Both the position numbers and the translations under genes were made by a program. From Lachnospiraceae bacterium (GTDB taxonomy: Bacteria > Bacillota > Clostridia > Lachnospirales > Lachnospiraceae), in NCBI GenBank assembly GCA_017450485.1, contig JAFSTN010000003.1:1-64000 (forward strand): 64,000 bases of DNA, read 5' to 3'. Within the stretch, counting starts at the first letter, position 1; each line of letters opens with the position of its first letter. Positions 9,115-20,854 of this stretch are shown piece by piece. Under the pieces are notes generated by a model that saw only the letters and a program-made list of their open reading frames with translations, had not been told where the DNA came from and made no database searches.

Positions 9115-10104
9115 TCAGGCTTTCCTGCCTGTAACGCTTCTCCACTCCCCCTGTGAAGCAATACTCTCCACGGTGAGACCGCACTTACGCATGGCATCGG
9201 CCACCATATCCTCTTTGCCCTCTATGATACCCGAAGTGATGATCACGCCGCCTCTCCTGCACGCACGCACTGCTGCGGGCATAAGGGGCACGAGTACATC
9301 CGCAAGGATATTCGCCATGACTACATCATAAGTGTCATATCCTGCCCAGTCCTGCACTTCACGGTCATCTATGATATTCCCTATCTTCAGTTCAAAAAGA
9401 GACTTATCGATATGGTTGTTGGTCAGGTTGTCATCAACAGCGGGAACAGCACACGGATCAAGATCCGTAGCACGCACCGATCCTGCACCATACATCAATG
9501 CAATGATGCCGAGTATGCCGCTGCCCGTACCTATATCAAGGAGTCTCGTGTCGGGTGTGATATGCTTCTTCATTTCACGTATGCACAGCTGGGTGGTCTC
9601 ATGCATACCGGTCCCGAATGCCGTACCCGGATCTATATGCAGGATCTTCTTTTCGGCATCCTCAGGTGCCACGCTTTCCCATGACGGAATAACAAGGAGA
9701 TCATCTATCGTGAACTGGTGGAAATACTTCTTCCAGTTGTTGATCCAGTCTATATCCTCGGTCTCATCTATGGAGATCGTCAGATAGCCGAGATCCATAT
9801 CAAAGCATGACAGCTCATCAAGTTCCTCTTCGATCATCGCACGGACTTCATCGGAGGTATACGGCTCGCCACTAAGCAGGACTCTGCCGTCGGGCTCCAT
9901 CTCTACATAGAAGGTAAGATAAGCTGTCCCGTCATCCGCCTGTGTCTCAGGCAGAATGTCCACGAACATCTGCTCCTTCTCCAGCGGTGTCAGAGGGATG
10001 TGATCTTCGATCTGTGCCCCTTCGAGCCCGCGCAGGTACAGTGAACCGATGATGAGGTCCTCCGCTTCCGTCGTCGTCTTTATTCTAATGCTCATCCATT
10101 TCAT
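9115..10104 (-). CDS. prmA: ribosomal protein L11 methyltransferase PrmA
   Basis: PrmA tri-methylates lysines and the N-terminus of ribosomal protein L11. The 329-residue protein has an N-terminal substrate-recognition domain. The methyltransferase domain shows DPGTAFGTGMHETT (about 160-173), SAM motif I LLDIGTGSGILGI (about 190-202), and VVMANILADVLVPL (about 262-275). A good ribosome site (AAAGGTG) precedes the ATG. The position after dnaJ is conserved in Firmicutes. Here 183 bases with a long palindrome separate them, so co-transcription with dnaJ is uncertain. Confidence 0.93.
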   Translation of the reverse strand: MKWMSIRIKTTTEAEDLIIGSLYLRGLEGAQIEDHIPLTPLEKEQMFVDILPETQADDGTAYLTFYVEMEPDGRVLLSGEPYTSDEVRAMIEEELDELSCFDMDLGYLTISIDETEDIDWINNWKKYFHQFTIDDLLVIPSWESVAPEDAEKKILHIDPGTAFGTGMHETTQLCIREMKKHITPDTRLLDIGTGSGILGIIALMYGAGSVRATDLDPCAVPAVDDNLTNNHIDKSLFELKIGNIIDDREVQDWAGYDTYDVVMANILADVLVPLMPAAVRACRRGGVIITSGIIEGKEDMVADAMRKCGLTVESIASQGEWRSVTGRKA

Positions 10105-10132
10105 GTATTTGCACCTTTATACATACAAAAAT

Positions 10133-10270
10133 CCCGGCTGGGACATATATATTCACAAGCAGGTGCTTAGAGCTCGTCGTTACTTGGCGAGGTATTTCAC
10201 GAGCCTAGTAACGTGACGAAGTGATAGCAGCGAAAGCGTGCCTGCGGTGAATGTATATGTCCCGGCCGGG
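10133..10270. repeat. 138-bp rod-like palindromic element (MITE- or RNA-like)
   Basis: The outer arms are 24 bases each (10133-10156 and 10247-10270) and pair throughout, with two changes that become G-U wobbles. Inside are further nested arms: GCAGG/CCTGC, TCGTC/GACGA and GTTACT/AGTAAC, with small bulges. The whole unit folds as one long rod. It fills most of the dnaJ-prmA gap and has no coding potential. A non-autonomous mobile element or a structured RNA both fit; I cannot count copies elsewhere in the genome. Confidence 0.7.
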
Positions 10271-10287
10271 TTATTATACCATAAATA

Positions 10288-11436
10288 CTACTTGCGTGAG
10301 CGCTTCTTCCTGGGATCTCCGCCGTCCCCGGTTGCACGGGCCGCGGCCCCCAGTGAGTCTCCGGTCAGCTCATCGAATTTCTTGAGCAGATCCTTGGCCT
10401 CGCGACTGAGTTTCTCGGGAGTCTGGACCACGAGCGTCACATAGTGATCGCCTCGTACATCCTTATTTCTCAGACTTGGTACTCCCTTGCCCTTGAGTCT
10501 TACCCTCGTGTCGGTCTGTGTACCGGGCTTAACATCATAAGCCACTCTGCCATCTACCGTATCGATGATGACCTCTCCGCCGAGCGCTGCTATGGCATAC
10601 GAGATCGGTACCGTGGAGAAAAGATTTGTATCCTGCCTCTGCAGGAATGCGTGTCTGGATACCACTACTTCCACAAGCAGATCGCCTCTGGGACCTCCGT
10701 TCACACCCGGCTCACCTTTCTCGCGGATGCGTACGCACTGTCCGTCATCTATGCCTGCGGGGATGCTCACCTGGATCTTCTTGCGGGATGATATGTAACC
10801 CGTGCCTCGGCAGTCGGGGCATTTCTCCTTGATCACTTTACCGGTACCTCCGCAGTCGGGACATGACTGGACGTTACGTACCGTTCCGAAGAATGACTGT
10901 GAAGTGAATACCACCTGACCCTTGCCACCGCACTTGGTACATGTCTCGGGATTCGTACCGGGCTTGGCTCCGGTTCCGTGACATGTCGGGCAGGAATCCT
11001 TGAGTGTGAGATCGAGTTCTTTTTCACATCCGAACACGGCCTCCTCGAAGGTTATACGTACACTGGTACGGATATTTGCGCCCTTCATCGGAGCGTTTCC
11101 GCGTGCGGAACTCCTGCGTCCTCCGCCGAAGAAATCACCGAATATATCACTGAAGATATCGGTGAAGTCCATACCGTTGAAGTCAAATCCGGCACCTCCG
11201 GCCGATCCGTCAAATGCCGCATGCCCGAACTGATCATACTGTCTGCGCTTCTCGGGATCACTGAGTACGGCATATGCTTCCGACAGCTCCTTGAATTTAG
11301 CCTCAGCGTCAGCGTCGCCCGGATGGGTATCCGGGTGACACTGTTTGGCTAAGGTTCTGTATGCTTTTTTTAGTGTCGCTTCGTCAGCGTTCTTGTCTAC
11401 TCCGAGAACCTCGTAGTAGTCTCTCTTGTCAGCCAT
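10288..11436 (-). CDS. dnaJ: chaperone protein DnaJ
   Basis: DnaJ is the Hsp40 co-chaperone that delivers unfolded clients to DnaK and stimulates its ATPase. The 382-residue type I protein has the J domain with the HPD motif (CHPDTHPG, about 33-40). A Gly/Phe-rich linker follows (about 75-110), then four zinc-finger repeats ([32 protein letters not shown]) and two client-binding domains. The basic tail RKKRSRK is mildly unusual. It follows dnaK after 6 bases and is transcribed from the CIRCE-controlled promoter upstream of hrcA. Confidence 0.96.
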   Translation of the reverse strand: MADKRDYYEVLGVDKNADEATLKKAYRTLAKQCHPDTHPGDADAEAKFKELSEAYAVLSDPEKRRQYDQFGHAAFDGSAGGAGFDFNGMDFTDIFSDIFGDFFGGGRRSSARGNAPMKGANIRTSVRITFEEAVFGCEKELDLTLKDSCPTCHGTGAKPGTNPETCTKCGGKGQVVFTSQSFFGTVRNVQSCPDCGGTGKVIKEKCPDCRGTGYISSRKKIQVSIPAGIDDGQCVRIREKGEPGVNGGPRGDLLVEVVVSRHAFLQRQDTNLFSTVPISYAIAALGGEVIIDTVDGRVAYDVKPGTQTDTRVRLKGKGVPSLRNKDVRGDHYVTLVVQTPEKLSREAKDLLKKFDELTGDSLGAAARATGDGGDPRKKRSRK

Positions 11437-11442
11437 TTAGGA

Positions 11443-14026
<2,584 letters not shown>

Positions 14027-14063
14027 GTCTTAACCTCTCTTAAGTATCAGTACATCTCACGGT

Positions 14064-15098
14064 CTAGTTGCGCTTGTGATACACATCATCCAGCTGATGC
14101 AGCATCGACTTGACCGTGCCGATGACCTTATCATAATCCATACGCTTGGGACCTATGATACCTATCGTTCCCTTCACGCCTTCCTCCAGCTCGTATGTGG
14201 CTGCCACGACACTGCAGTCCTCCATACCTTCCACAGGAGTCTCCTCACCGATATATACCTGTATGCCCGAGTCCGATTTGTCGCCGGAGAGCGTCTCTGT
14301 AACGATCTCCCTGAGAACCGTCTTCTCTTCGAGTGAGGTGATGATCTCACTCGCCTTGGTATTGTCGCTGAGTTCGGGATACTTGAATATGTTGTGAGTA
14401 CCGCTGGTATAGATCTTCAGCTCCTCATCGTTCTTGATCGCCGCTGCGACCGCATCGATCACCTCGCCGATGATATCGGAGTGTATTCCCGCCTGCTGCT
14501 TCATTGCAGTGATCATCGCCAGGTTGATATCTTCCATGGCAAGACCGTTCAGATGAGTGTTGAGCAGGATATTCAGCTTCAGGATGTTCTCATCGCTCAA
14601 CTCATTGTCCAGATCGATGATCGTGTTCTTGATCATATTGCCTTCGGATACGACTACCACCAGCAGATGATCGGCATCCACCCTGGATAACTGGAGAAAC
14701 TTGATCCGGTTATAGCCCTTGGGAGCAGATACCATAGCGGTATACTCGGTGGTGGTCGCAAGCGCTTTCGCGGTCTGCTCCAGAAGTCTGTCCATCTGAT
14801 CCGACTTCTCGAGAAGCATCTCCTTGAGCTCCTCGACTTCCTTCTCCTTATCCGCCAGCATCTGATCGACATAGAGCCTGTATCCCTTATCGGAAGGAAT
14901 ACGGCCTGCCGAGGTGTGGGGCTGAAGGATGTAGCCCAGCTCCTCCAGATCCGCCATCTCGTTACGTATCGTAGCCGAACTCAGGTTTAAGTCGGTATAC
15001 TTCGAAATGGTTCTGGAGCCTACCGGTTCTCCTGTCTCCAGGTAGTTCCGGATAATAGCCTCGAGTATCTTATATTTTCTCTCGCTCAGATCGTGCAT
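14064..15098 (-). CDS. hrcA: heat-inducible transcription repressor HrcA
   Basis: HrcA binds CIRCE operators and represses the chaperone genes until heat titrates the chaperones that keep it folded. The 344-residue protein has a winged-helix N-terminus (LSERKYKILEAIIRNYLETG, then VGSRTI) and PHTSAGRIPSDKGYRLYVD (about 59-77), a strong family signature. A GAF-like dimerisation region and the C-terminal GTIGIIGPKRMDY complete the match. It is the first gene of its own regulated operon; a CIRCE palindrome lies 30 bases upstream of the start codon. Confidence 0.97.
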   Translation of the reverse strand: MHDLSERKYKILEAIIRNYLETGEPVGSRTISKYTDLNLSSATIRNEMADLEELGYILQPHTSAGRIPSDKGYRLYVDQMLADKEKEVEELKEMLLEKSDQMDRLLEQTAKALATTTEYTAMVSAPKGYNRIKFLQLSRVDADHLLVVVVSEGNMIKNTIIDLDNELSDENILKLNILLNTHLNGLAMEDINLAMITAMKQQAGIHSDIIGEVIDAVAAAIKNDEELKIYTSGTHNIFKYPELSDNTKASEIITSLEEKTVLREIVTETLSGDKSDSGIQVYIGEETPVEGMEDCSVVAATYELEEGVKGTIGIIGPKRMDYDKVIGTVKSMLHQLDDVYHKRN

Positions 15099-15127
15099 CC
15101 CGGTACCTCATACGGAATCGATGCTTG

Positions 15128-15154
15128 TTAGCACTCAATCCTCCCGAGTGCTAA
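15128..15154 (-). promoter_or_regulatory. CIRCE operator
   Basis: A perfect TTAGCACTC - 9 bases - GAGTGCTAA palindrome, exactly matching the CIRCE consensus. It covers the predicted transcription start of the hrcA operon, so bound HrcA would block initiation. Confidence 0.98.
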
Positions 15155-15158
15155 CATT

Positions 15159-15187
15159 AAGTTATCACTAAGCCTGTGGGATGTCAA
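15159..15187 (-). promoter_or_regulatory. sigma-A promoter of the hrcA-grpE-dnaK-dnaJ operon
   Basis: On the minus strand a consensus -35 TTGACA (15182-15187) and a -10 TAACTT (15159-15164) are separated by 17 bases. Transcription would start near 15152, inside the CIRCE operator. Confidence 0.8.
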
Positions 15188-15287
15188 CCGAAAAAGTCTT
15201 TCGGAATTCTAAAAAAACGATAAACCGATTCGGTTTCTGAACAGATAAGCCGATGCTGTTCCGAAAGAGATATATGTCCTCGGTATC

Positions 15288-15318
15288 ATAAAAAAGGACC
15301 ATCCGTAAAGGATGGTCC
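15288..15318 (-). terminator. rho-independent terminator of the DUF6465-like gene
   Basis: A perfect 9-bp stem (GGACCATCC / GGATGGTCC, 15296-15304 and 15310-15318) with a 5-base loop is followed on the minus strand by six T. It separates the DUF6465-like gene from the hrcA promoter. Confidence 0.92.
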
Positions 15319-15347
15319 CGATAATCTGTCTGTTGATGCAGGTCGGA

Positions 15348-15866
15348 TCAGAAGTTGAAATACATATCGAAGGAATCGTTGATCTCTCCGTTAACTACGC
15401 TGTAAACCTTCTGCTCTGCTACATTTACATATATATCAATGCTCTTGATCTCGGAAGCCTTAAGGCCAAGATCGTATTTGCAACGATCCTTAGCAGTCTT
15501 AAGATACTGCTTCATAAGTGCTTCAGCTGTTACATTCTTGCCCTCATCAAGTGAGAATACTGCGCTGGTCTTAAGAACGGTCTTCTTAGCTGCTGCCTTC
15601 TTTGCAGGCTTCTTTGCTGCGGGCTTAGCTGCTGCTTTTGCTGCAGGCTTAGCTGCTGTCTTCTTTGCAGGTGCCTTAGCTGCTGCCTTCTTTGCAGGTG
15701 CTTTCTTAGCTGCTGCTTTCTTTGCAGGTGCTTTCTTTGCAGGTGCTGCTTCCTTCTTAACCTCTGCCTTAGGCGCTGCTGCGGGAGCTGCTGCCTTAGC
15801 ATCAGTTACTGCTGCTTTAACATCTGTCTTCAGTGTTGCTACAGGTTTCTTAATGTCTTCTGCCAT
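15348..15866 (-). CDS. Ala/Lys/Pro-rich protein with C-terminal DUF6465-like domain
   Basis: I place the start at the ATG at 15866 because an AAAGGAG ribosome site lies 8 bases upstream; the longer frame to 15920 has none. The 172-residue product has a long low-complexity segment (about 20-105) of repeated KKAPAKKAAAK units. These resemble the tails of bacterial histone H1-like proteins, which bind nucleic acid through charge. The last 60 residues are a compact domain (TAEALMKQYLKTAKDRCKYD...) that I associate with DUF6465, common in Lachnospiraceae and of unknown function. A nucleoid or RNA-binding role is inference from composition. It is monocistronic, with its own terminator. Confidence 0.8.
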   Translation of the reverse strand: MAEDIKKPVATLKTDVKAAVTDAKAAAPAAAPKAEVKKEAAPAKKAPAKKAAAKKAPAKKAAAKAPAKKTAAKPAAKAAAKPAAKKPAKKAAAKKTVLKTSAVFSLDEGKNVTAEALMKQYLKTAKDRCKYDLGLKASEIKSIDIYVNVAEQKVYSVVNGEINDSFDMYFNF

Positions 15867-16061
15867 CGTGTGGCTCCTTTCGTAATTAAACGCTTTCGAG
15901 TAGCCACAAAACGTGGTCACCCATACTCCTCACATCGTATCCCCGATACGTATAATTTCAGTTTATAAGCCTATAAAAAGGATGTCAAATAAATTATCCA
16001 ACAAATTTTAACAATTCAGTGGGAAGAAATTGTTAGTTTTGCCTAAAATCTTTTTACGCTT

Positions 16062-16916
16062 TTACCTATTAAAAGTAAAATAACCGAACACCGCAAGTCC
16101 CAAAACGATCCTGTAATAACCGAAAACTTTGAAGTTGTGTTTGCGTATATATCCAAGTAAAAATCTGATTACAAATATGCTCACGACAAATGCGGTCACC
16201 ATGCCGCATCCCAGAACAGCCGCTTCCATGGCCGTGAAATCAAACCCGAATTTCACGATCTTCAAAAGGCTCGCTCCAAGCATCACGGGGACTGCCAGCA
16301 GGAAAGTAAACTCAGCTGCGGCACCTCTGCCGATACCGATCAGCAGCGCTCCTATGATGGTAGCTCCGGATCTCGATGTTCCGGGAAATATCGCCGCGAT
16401 CAGCTGCCAGCATCCGATGATCAGTGCCTGCCTGTAGGTGATGTCATCTATCGATGTACATATGCCGGCATTTTTCAGCTGAAGCGATTCGATCACTATA
16501 AAAGCGATACCGACAACGATCAACGCGATCGCCACACATGTAGGATTATAAAAAAGCGCATCAAGTTCATCATCAAACAATACCCCGATGACTGCTGCGG
16601 GCACACATGCTATGAGGATCTTCGCCCACATGATCCAACGAGCCTTCACGAAGATCGACAGCGGACCGTTTGTTTTTATCGGATCCGTGTTATGAGCGGC
16701 GGATGCAAAAGGCCACAGCTTATTCCAAAAAAGGATCACGACGGCAAGTATCGCCCCGAGCTGTATCACAACCAGGAACATCGAGAAGAATTCCTCCGAT
16801 TGTTCCATCCGCACAAATTCATTCAGCAGGATCATATGTCCCGTCGAACTGATAGGTAACCACTCTGTGATACCCTCTACGATACCGTATAAAATCGATT
16901 TGATAATATCAGCCAT
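16062..16916 (-). CDS. uppP: undecaprenyl-diphosphatase UppP (BacA family)
   Basis: UppP dephosphorylates undecaprenyl pyrophosphate so that the lipid carrier can be reused for peptidoglycan and exopolysaccharide synthesis. The 284-residue polytopic protein has both catalytic signatures: EGITEWLPISSTGHMIL (about 14-30) and FPGTSRSGATI (about 177-187). It has seven or more membrane segments. High activity of this family confers bacitracin tolerance. It has its own ribosome site and follows the aminotransferase gene by 27 bases. Confidence 0.95.
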   Translation of the reverse strand: MADIIKSILYGIVEGITEWLPISSTGHMILLNEFVRMEQSEEFFSMFLVVIQLGAILAVVILFWNKLWPFASAAHNTDPIKTNGPLSIFVKARWIMWAKILIACVPAAVIGVLFDDELDALFYNPTCVAIALIVVGIAFIVIESLQLKNAGICTSIDDITYRQALIIGCWQLIAAIFPGTSRSGATIIGALLIGIGRGAAAEFTFLLAVPVMLGASLLKIVKFGFDFTAMEAAVLGCGMVTAFVVSIFVIRFLLGYIRKHNFKVFGYYRIVLGLAVFGYFTFNR

Positions 16917-16943
16917 ACTTTCCTCCGTTAAGAAGTCCCCTTG

Positions 16944-18128
16944 TCAGTATTTGTCTCTGACGAATCTGCGAAGTGCATCGAGCGATCTCTCAACCTTATC
17001 CGTATCTATGCAATATGCCATCCTGAAGAATCCCGGTGCGCCGAAGCTGTCAGCGGGTACGAGAATGAGGTCGTACTCCTTCGCCTTATTGCAGAACTCA
17101 AGTGAGTCCCCGCCGAGAGCACGGGGCATGATATAGAATGTGCCTCCCGGTCTCGTTACTTCGAAGCCGAGTGAAACGAGTTCGTCATACAGGATATTCA
17201 TGTTCGTCTCATATACTGACAGATCAGCTGTCTCACCCAGCACCTCACTGACTGCGAGCTGTATGATCGAAGGCGGACAGTTGTGTCCCAAACCTCTCGA
17301 TATCTGTCCGCACATAACGGAGATGATATCCGCATCCACCGCTTTGGGGTTGACCGCTACATAGCCGATCCTTTCCCCGGGGATGGACAATGACTTCGAG
17401 TACGAATAGCATGTAAGGGTATTATCATAAAAGTGAGCGGGATACGGTGCGATCTTTCCGTCAAACACGATCTCGCGATAAGGTTCATCGGAGATCAGGA
17501 ATATCTCATGAGCGTACTTCTCCTGCATCTCGCTCATCAATGCAGCGAGAGCCGTCAGCGTCTCACCGGTATACATCGCACCGGACGGATTGTTCGGTGT
17601 GTTGATCAGCACGGCAGCAGTCTTCTCCGTGAATGCATCGCGAAGCGCATCCATATCTATCTGGAAGGTCTTCGTGTCTGCAGGCACAATAACCAGCTCT
17701 GCTCCCGTACGATTTACATACTGCATATATTCAGGGAAAAAGGGTGCAAAAGTGATGACCTCATCCCCCGGCTTCGTCACGGCTCTGACCGCATGCGCGA
17801 TCGCGCCCGCTGCGCCCGTGGTCATAAACAGATGCTCCGCAGTATAATTCATGCCGAATCTCTTGTTCAGATAACCGGCATGAGCCTGACGTACCGCAGG
17901 TATACCCTGACTCTGGCTGTAGCCGTGAAGCTTCATCGGATCTTCCTCGGTCAGGAGTCTGATCATCGCATCGGTAAATGCCTTCGGAACAGGCACGCTG
18001 GGATTACCCAGACTGTAATCATACACATTCTCATATCCGATCTCTGCCCCCCTTGCGGTCGCATATTCTGACAGCTGTCTGATCACGCTCTTACCGCTGA
18101 GCATCGATTTAAAATCCTGTGAAACCAT
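16944..18128 (-). CDS. pyridoxal-phosphate aminotransferase, class I/II
   Basis: This is an aspartate-aminotransferase-like PLP enzyme of 394 residues. I start it at the ATG at 18128, which has a GGAGGAAG ribosome site and avoids overlapping glpK; an in-frame ATG eight codons upstream would overlap. Visible motifs are NTPNNPSGAMYTGE (about 160-173), ISDEPYREI (about 200-208, pyridine-binding Asp), the PLP lysine in CYSYSKSLSIPGERIGY (around 230), and a C-terminal Arg in FFRMAYC. The N-terminus (SGKSVIRQLSEYATARGAEIG) is typical of Clostridia members annotated as pyridoxal phosphate-dependent aminotransferases. The amino donor cannot be told from sequence. Confidence 0.88.
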   Translation of the reverse strand: MVSQDFKSMLSGKSVIRQLSEYATARGAEIGYENVYDYSLGNPSVPVPKAFTDAMIRLLTEEDPMKLHGYSQSQGIPAVRQAHAGYLNKRFGMNYTAEHLFMTTGAAGAIAHAVRAVTKPGDEVITFAPFFPEYMQYVNRTGAELVIVPADTKTFQIDMDALRDAFTEKTAAVLINTPNNPSGAMYTGETLTALAALMSEMQEKYAHEIFLISDEPYREIVFDGKIAPYPAHFYDNTLTCYSYSKSLSIPGERIGYVAVNPKAVDADIISVMCGQISRGLGHNCPPSIIQLAVSEVLGETADLSVYETNMNILYDELVSLGFEVTRPGGTFYIMPRALGGDSLEFCNKAKEYDLILVPADSFGAPGFFRMAYCIDTDKVERSLDALRRFVRDKY

Positions 18129-18129
18129 A

Positions 18130-19629
18130 TCAATCTTCCTCCGCCCATGCAAGCGCTGCCTTCACCGCGCGCTTCCATCCTTTGAGCAACTTCTTCCTGG
18201 TCTCGTCATCCATAGTTGGCTCAAACGCTCGCCCCTGTGCCCAGTTATCCACTATATCGGATCTGTCGATCCAGTATCCCGTCTTAAGTCCTGCCAGATA
18301 AGCCGCGCCGAGCGCAGTCGTCTCGATACACTTCGGTCTCCTGACCACTCTGCCTATCAGGTCCGCCTGGAACTTCATCAGGAAATTATTTGCACTCGCA
18401 CCTCCGTCGACCTTCAGCTCCGGAAGCGACACTCCGGCATCCTCCTCCATCGCCCGAAGCACTTCTTCTGCCTGATATGCGATGGACTCAAGTGTAGCTC
18501 TGATGAAATGCTCCTTCTTACAACCGCGTGTGATACCGACCACGGTTCCTCGCGCATACTGATTCCAGTACGGCGCACCCAGTCCGGTAAAAGCCGGGAC
18601 GATATACACTCCGTTGGTATCAAAAACCTCATCCGCATACTCCTCGGACTGAGCAGCGGACTTGATCATGCGCATGCTGTCCCTGAGCCACTGTATGGAT
18701 GCACCGGCCACGAACACGCTGCCCTCCAGAGCATACTCGACTTCATCCGAAGTGCTGGCAGCTATGGTCGTGAGCAGTCCGTTCCGGCTCTCTATGGGTT
18801 CCCTGCCTGTATTCATCAGCAAAAAACAGCCTGTGCCGTATGTATTCTTGGCTTCGCCCTTATTGAAGCAGCACTGGCCGAAAAGTGCGGCCTGCTGGTC
18901 ACCTGCAACACCCGTGATCGGTATCCTGCCGCCCAACACATTGTTATGCGTCTCACCGAACATATAGCTTGACGGATGCACCTCGGGAAGCATCTCCCTC
19001 GGGATATCAAACAGCGCCAGAAGCTCATCACTCCACTCCAGTGTATGTATGTCAAAAAGCATCGTACGGGATGCATTCGTATAATCGGTCGCATGCACCG
19101 TGCCTCCTGTCAGATTCCAGATCAGCCAGGTATCCACGGTACCGAAGCAGAGCTCGCCCTTGCGTGCTCTCTCCCTCGCGCCTTCTACATGATCGAGTAT
19201 CCATCCGATCTTGCTTCCCGAGAAATACGCATCGGGAACCAGACCCGTTTTGCTGCGTATCATATCGGACTTGCCTTCGGCCACGATCCTGTCGATCATG
19301 TCCGACGTTCTGCGGCACTGCCATACTATCGCATTGTAGATCGGCTCGCCTGTTGCTCTGTCCCACACGATAGTAGTCTCGCGCTGGTTCGTGATGCCGA
19401 TACCCGATATGTCCTCGGGGGACGCTCCGATATTCGCCATCGCCTCCGTAGCTACGGCGAGCTGCGATGACCAGATCTCACGTGGATTATGTTCCACCCA
19501 TCCCGCCTCAGGGTATAGCTGGGTGAACTCCTTCTGTGCCAGGGATATGATCCGGCCGGCCTTATCAAAGAGGATGGCACGCGAGCTTGTTGTACCCTGA
19601 TCCAAAGCTAAGATGTATTGTTCTTTCAT
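18130..19629 (-). CDS. glpK: glycerol kinase GlpK
   Basis: GlpK phosphorylates glycerol to glycerol-3-phosphate. The 499-residue FGGY kinase shows [15 protein letters not shown] at the N-terminus, the glycerol-binding segment [24 protein letters not shown], and the C-terminal ATP-site signature [19 protein letters not shown] segment (here [17 protein letters not shown]). Length is normal. There is no glpF or glpD next to it, so glycerol uptake and oxidation genes must be elsewhere. Confidence 0.95.
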   Translation of the reverse strand: MKEQYILALDQGTTSSRAILFDKAGRIISLAQKEFTQLYPEAGWVEHNPREIWSSQLAVATEAMANIGASPEDISGIGITNQRETTIVWDRATGEPIYNAIVWQCRRTSDMIDRIVAEGKSDMIRSKTGLVPDAYFSGSKIGWILDHVEGARERARKGELCFGTVDTWLIWNLTGGTVHATDYTNASRTMLFDIHTLEWSDELLALFDIPREMLPEVHPSSYMFGETHNNVLGGRIPITGVAGDQQAALFGQCCFNKGEAKNTYGTGCFLLMNTGREPIESRNGLLTTIAASTSDEVEYALEGSVFVAGASIQWLRDSMRMIKSAAQSEEYADEVFDTNGVYIVPAFTGLGAPYWNQYARGTVVGITRGCKKEHFIRATLESIAYQAEEVLRAMEEDAGVSLPELKVDGGASANNFLMKFQADLIGRVVRRPKCIETTALGAAYLAGLKTGYWIDRSDIVDNWAQGRAFEPTMDDETRKKLLKGWKRAVKAALAWAEED

Positions 19630-19665
19630 AGTTATAACCTCCTGAGTTGGGCTGTGCAGCTCCCA

Positions 19666-20826
19666 CTACATCACATCCGACAATGTATCGACCATCTCAT
19701 GGAAGAAAAATGTCCTATAGGGGAGGACGAGCACTCCGTCGTCGTATGCTTTGCGTAGGTAAACTGCGAAGTACAGGATGCTTACGGCTACGAGCGCGGC
19801 ATAAATCACCCTGCGCACTTTTTTGTCCGGTATGGCATGTATCATCATCGGCACGAACAATATATGACTGACCGTCAGGTAATATCCTATGCGGCTGACG
19901 ATCGGCAGGAACGACCCGAAGATGTACAGTGCCAGTGCTCCTATGTTCAGGTTGAAGAAAAACAGTCCGACCCGGCTGTCCTTCACGACCTCACGGTAAA
20001 CATATACAGAAAGTGCGAGCACCGCCACGCACCTGATGATGTTGATCCAGCTGAATCCGCTGCCCGCCAGATACTCCGTCCCCTCGTAACTGGGATAGAG
20101 GATCACCAGAACCTTCAGGTATATATCCTTCAGGAAAAAGCATGAGATGCATGCAACAGCACCCAGCGCGATCATCCATTTTTTCCATACAAGAGTTGCA
20201 AGAAAATACAGCGGCAGGATCACGAGCAACGATTTGTGGAAGCCGCTGCCTATCAATACCAGAACCGTGAAGCTGAGCCACTTGCGCTCGTTTACGAGTC
20301 TCATGCAATAGAGCGCGATCGCCAGTGCCATATAATATCTGACCGTGGAAAAACTCTGGAAGTAATATCCGAAGGTCATGAAGAGCAGGAAGCTCAGTCC
20401 GAAGTCAACGCTCTGCTCACGGATCGCCGTGATAAAGAACGCAACGGTCACGAACGCATAGATCGCGAATACCAGCAGAAAGTTCTCACCGCCGGATATC
20501 CGGTATATAAAACGTGCCAGCAGATTGAACCCCCACTCGGTGGGTACGCCCGCATCGGCAATATACTTATCGGTGTAGAGTCTGTGCATGAACTCCACAT
20601 AGGTACCGTAGTCATTGCCCACGTTGATCCTGCTTGCCGATACCGCAAAAAGGATCACGAAAACAGTCAGCAGGCACAACCTCTGAAAGAGCACCGCCCT
20701 GCTATAAGAGCCCCCGTACAGACGCAGACACACACTCCTCTCATAAGGCGCAGCATACTCATCCACACTGCGGCACATATAAGCCAATATGATAGTTATG
20801 ACTGTCACACATATGTACAGTATCAC
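19666..20826 (-). CDS. EpsG-family polysaccharide polymerase-like protein
   Basis: This 386-residue membrane protein has about ten hydrophobic segments. It has the EpsG-type signature of an INVGNDYGTYVEFM motif in the first outer loop (about 69-82) followed by WGFNLLARFIY (about 102-112). EpsG/Wzy-like proteins join repeat units of exopolysaccharide outside the membrane. The start is a GTG at 20826 with GGGAG upstream. It is the last gene of the exopolysaccharide chain. No separate Wzx flippase is seen in the window. Confidence 0.8.
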   Translation of the reverse strand: MILYICVTVITIILAYMCRSVDEYAAPYERSVCLRLYGGSYSRAVLFQRLCLLTVFVILFAVSASRINVGNDYGTYVEFMHRLYTDKYIADAGVPTEWGFNLLARFIYRISGGENFLLVFAIYAFVTVAFFITAIREQSVDFGLSFLLFMTFGYYFQSFSTVRYYMALAIALYCMRLVNERKWLSFTVLVLIGSGFHKSLLVILPLYFLATLVWKKWMIALGAVACISCFFLKDIYLKVLVILYPSYEGTEYLAGSGFSWINIIRCVAVLALSVYVYREVVKDSRVGLFFFNLNIGALALYIFGSFLPIVSRIGYYLTVSHILFVPMMIHAIPDKKVRRVIYAALVAVSILYFAVYLRKAYDDGVLVLPYRTFFFHEMVDTLSDVM

Positions 20827-20854
20827 TGTGTCATCTCCCGGAATCTGCGGGTGC

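Noticed and set aside
15439..15885. A 148-residue plus-strand frame rich in Ala and Phe
   Set aside because: It is the antisense of the Ala/Lys repeat gene; GC-rich repeats leave the opposite frame open, and it has no ribosome site or family match.
15920..16062. Riboswitch or structured RNA before the Ala/Lys-rich gene
   Set aside because: Only two short hairpins (such as CGTATC/GATACG at 15936-15950) are visible and no known riboswitch core was recognised.
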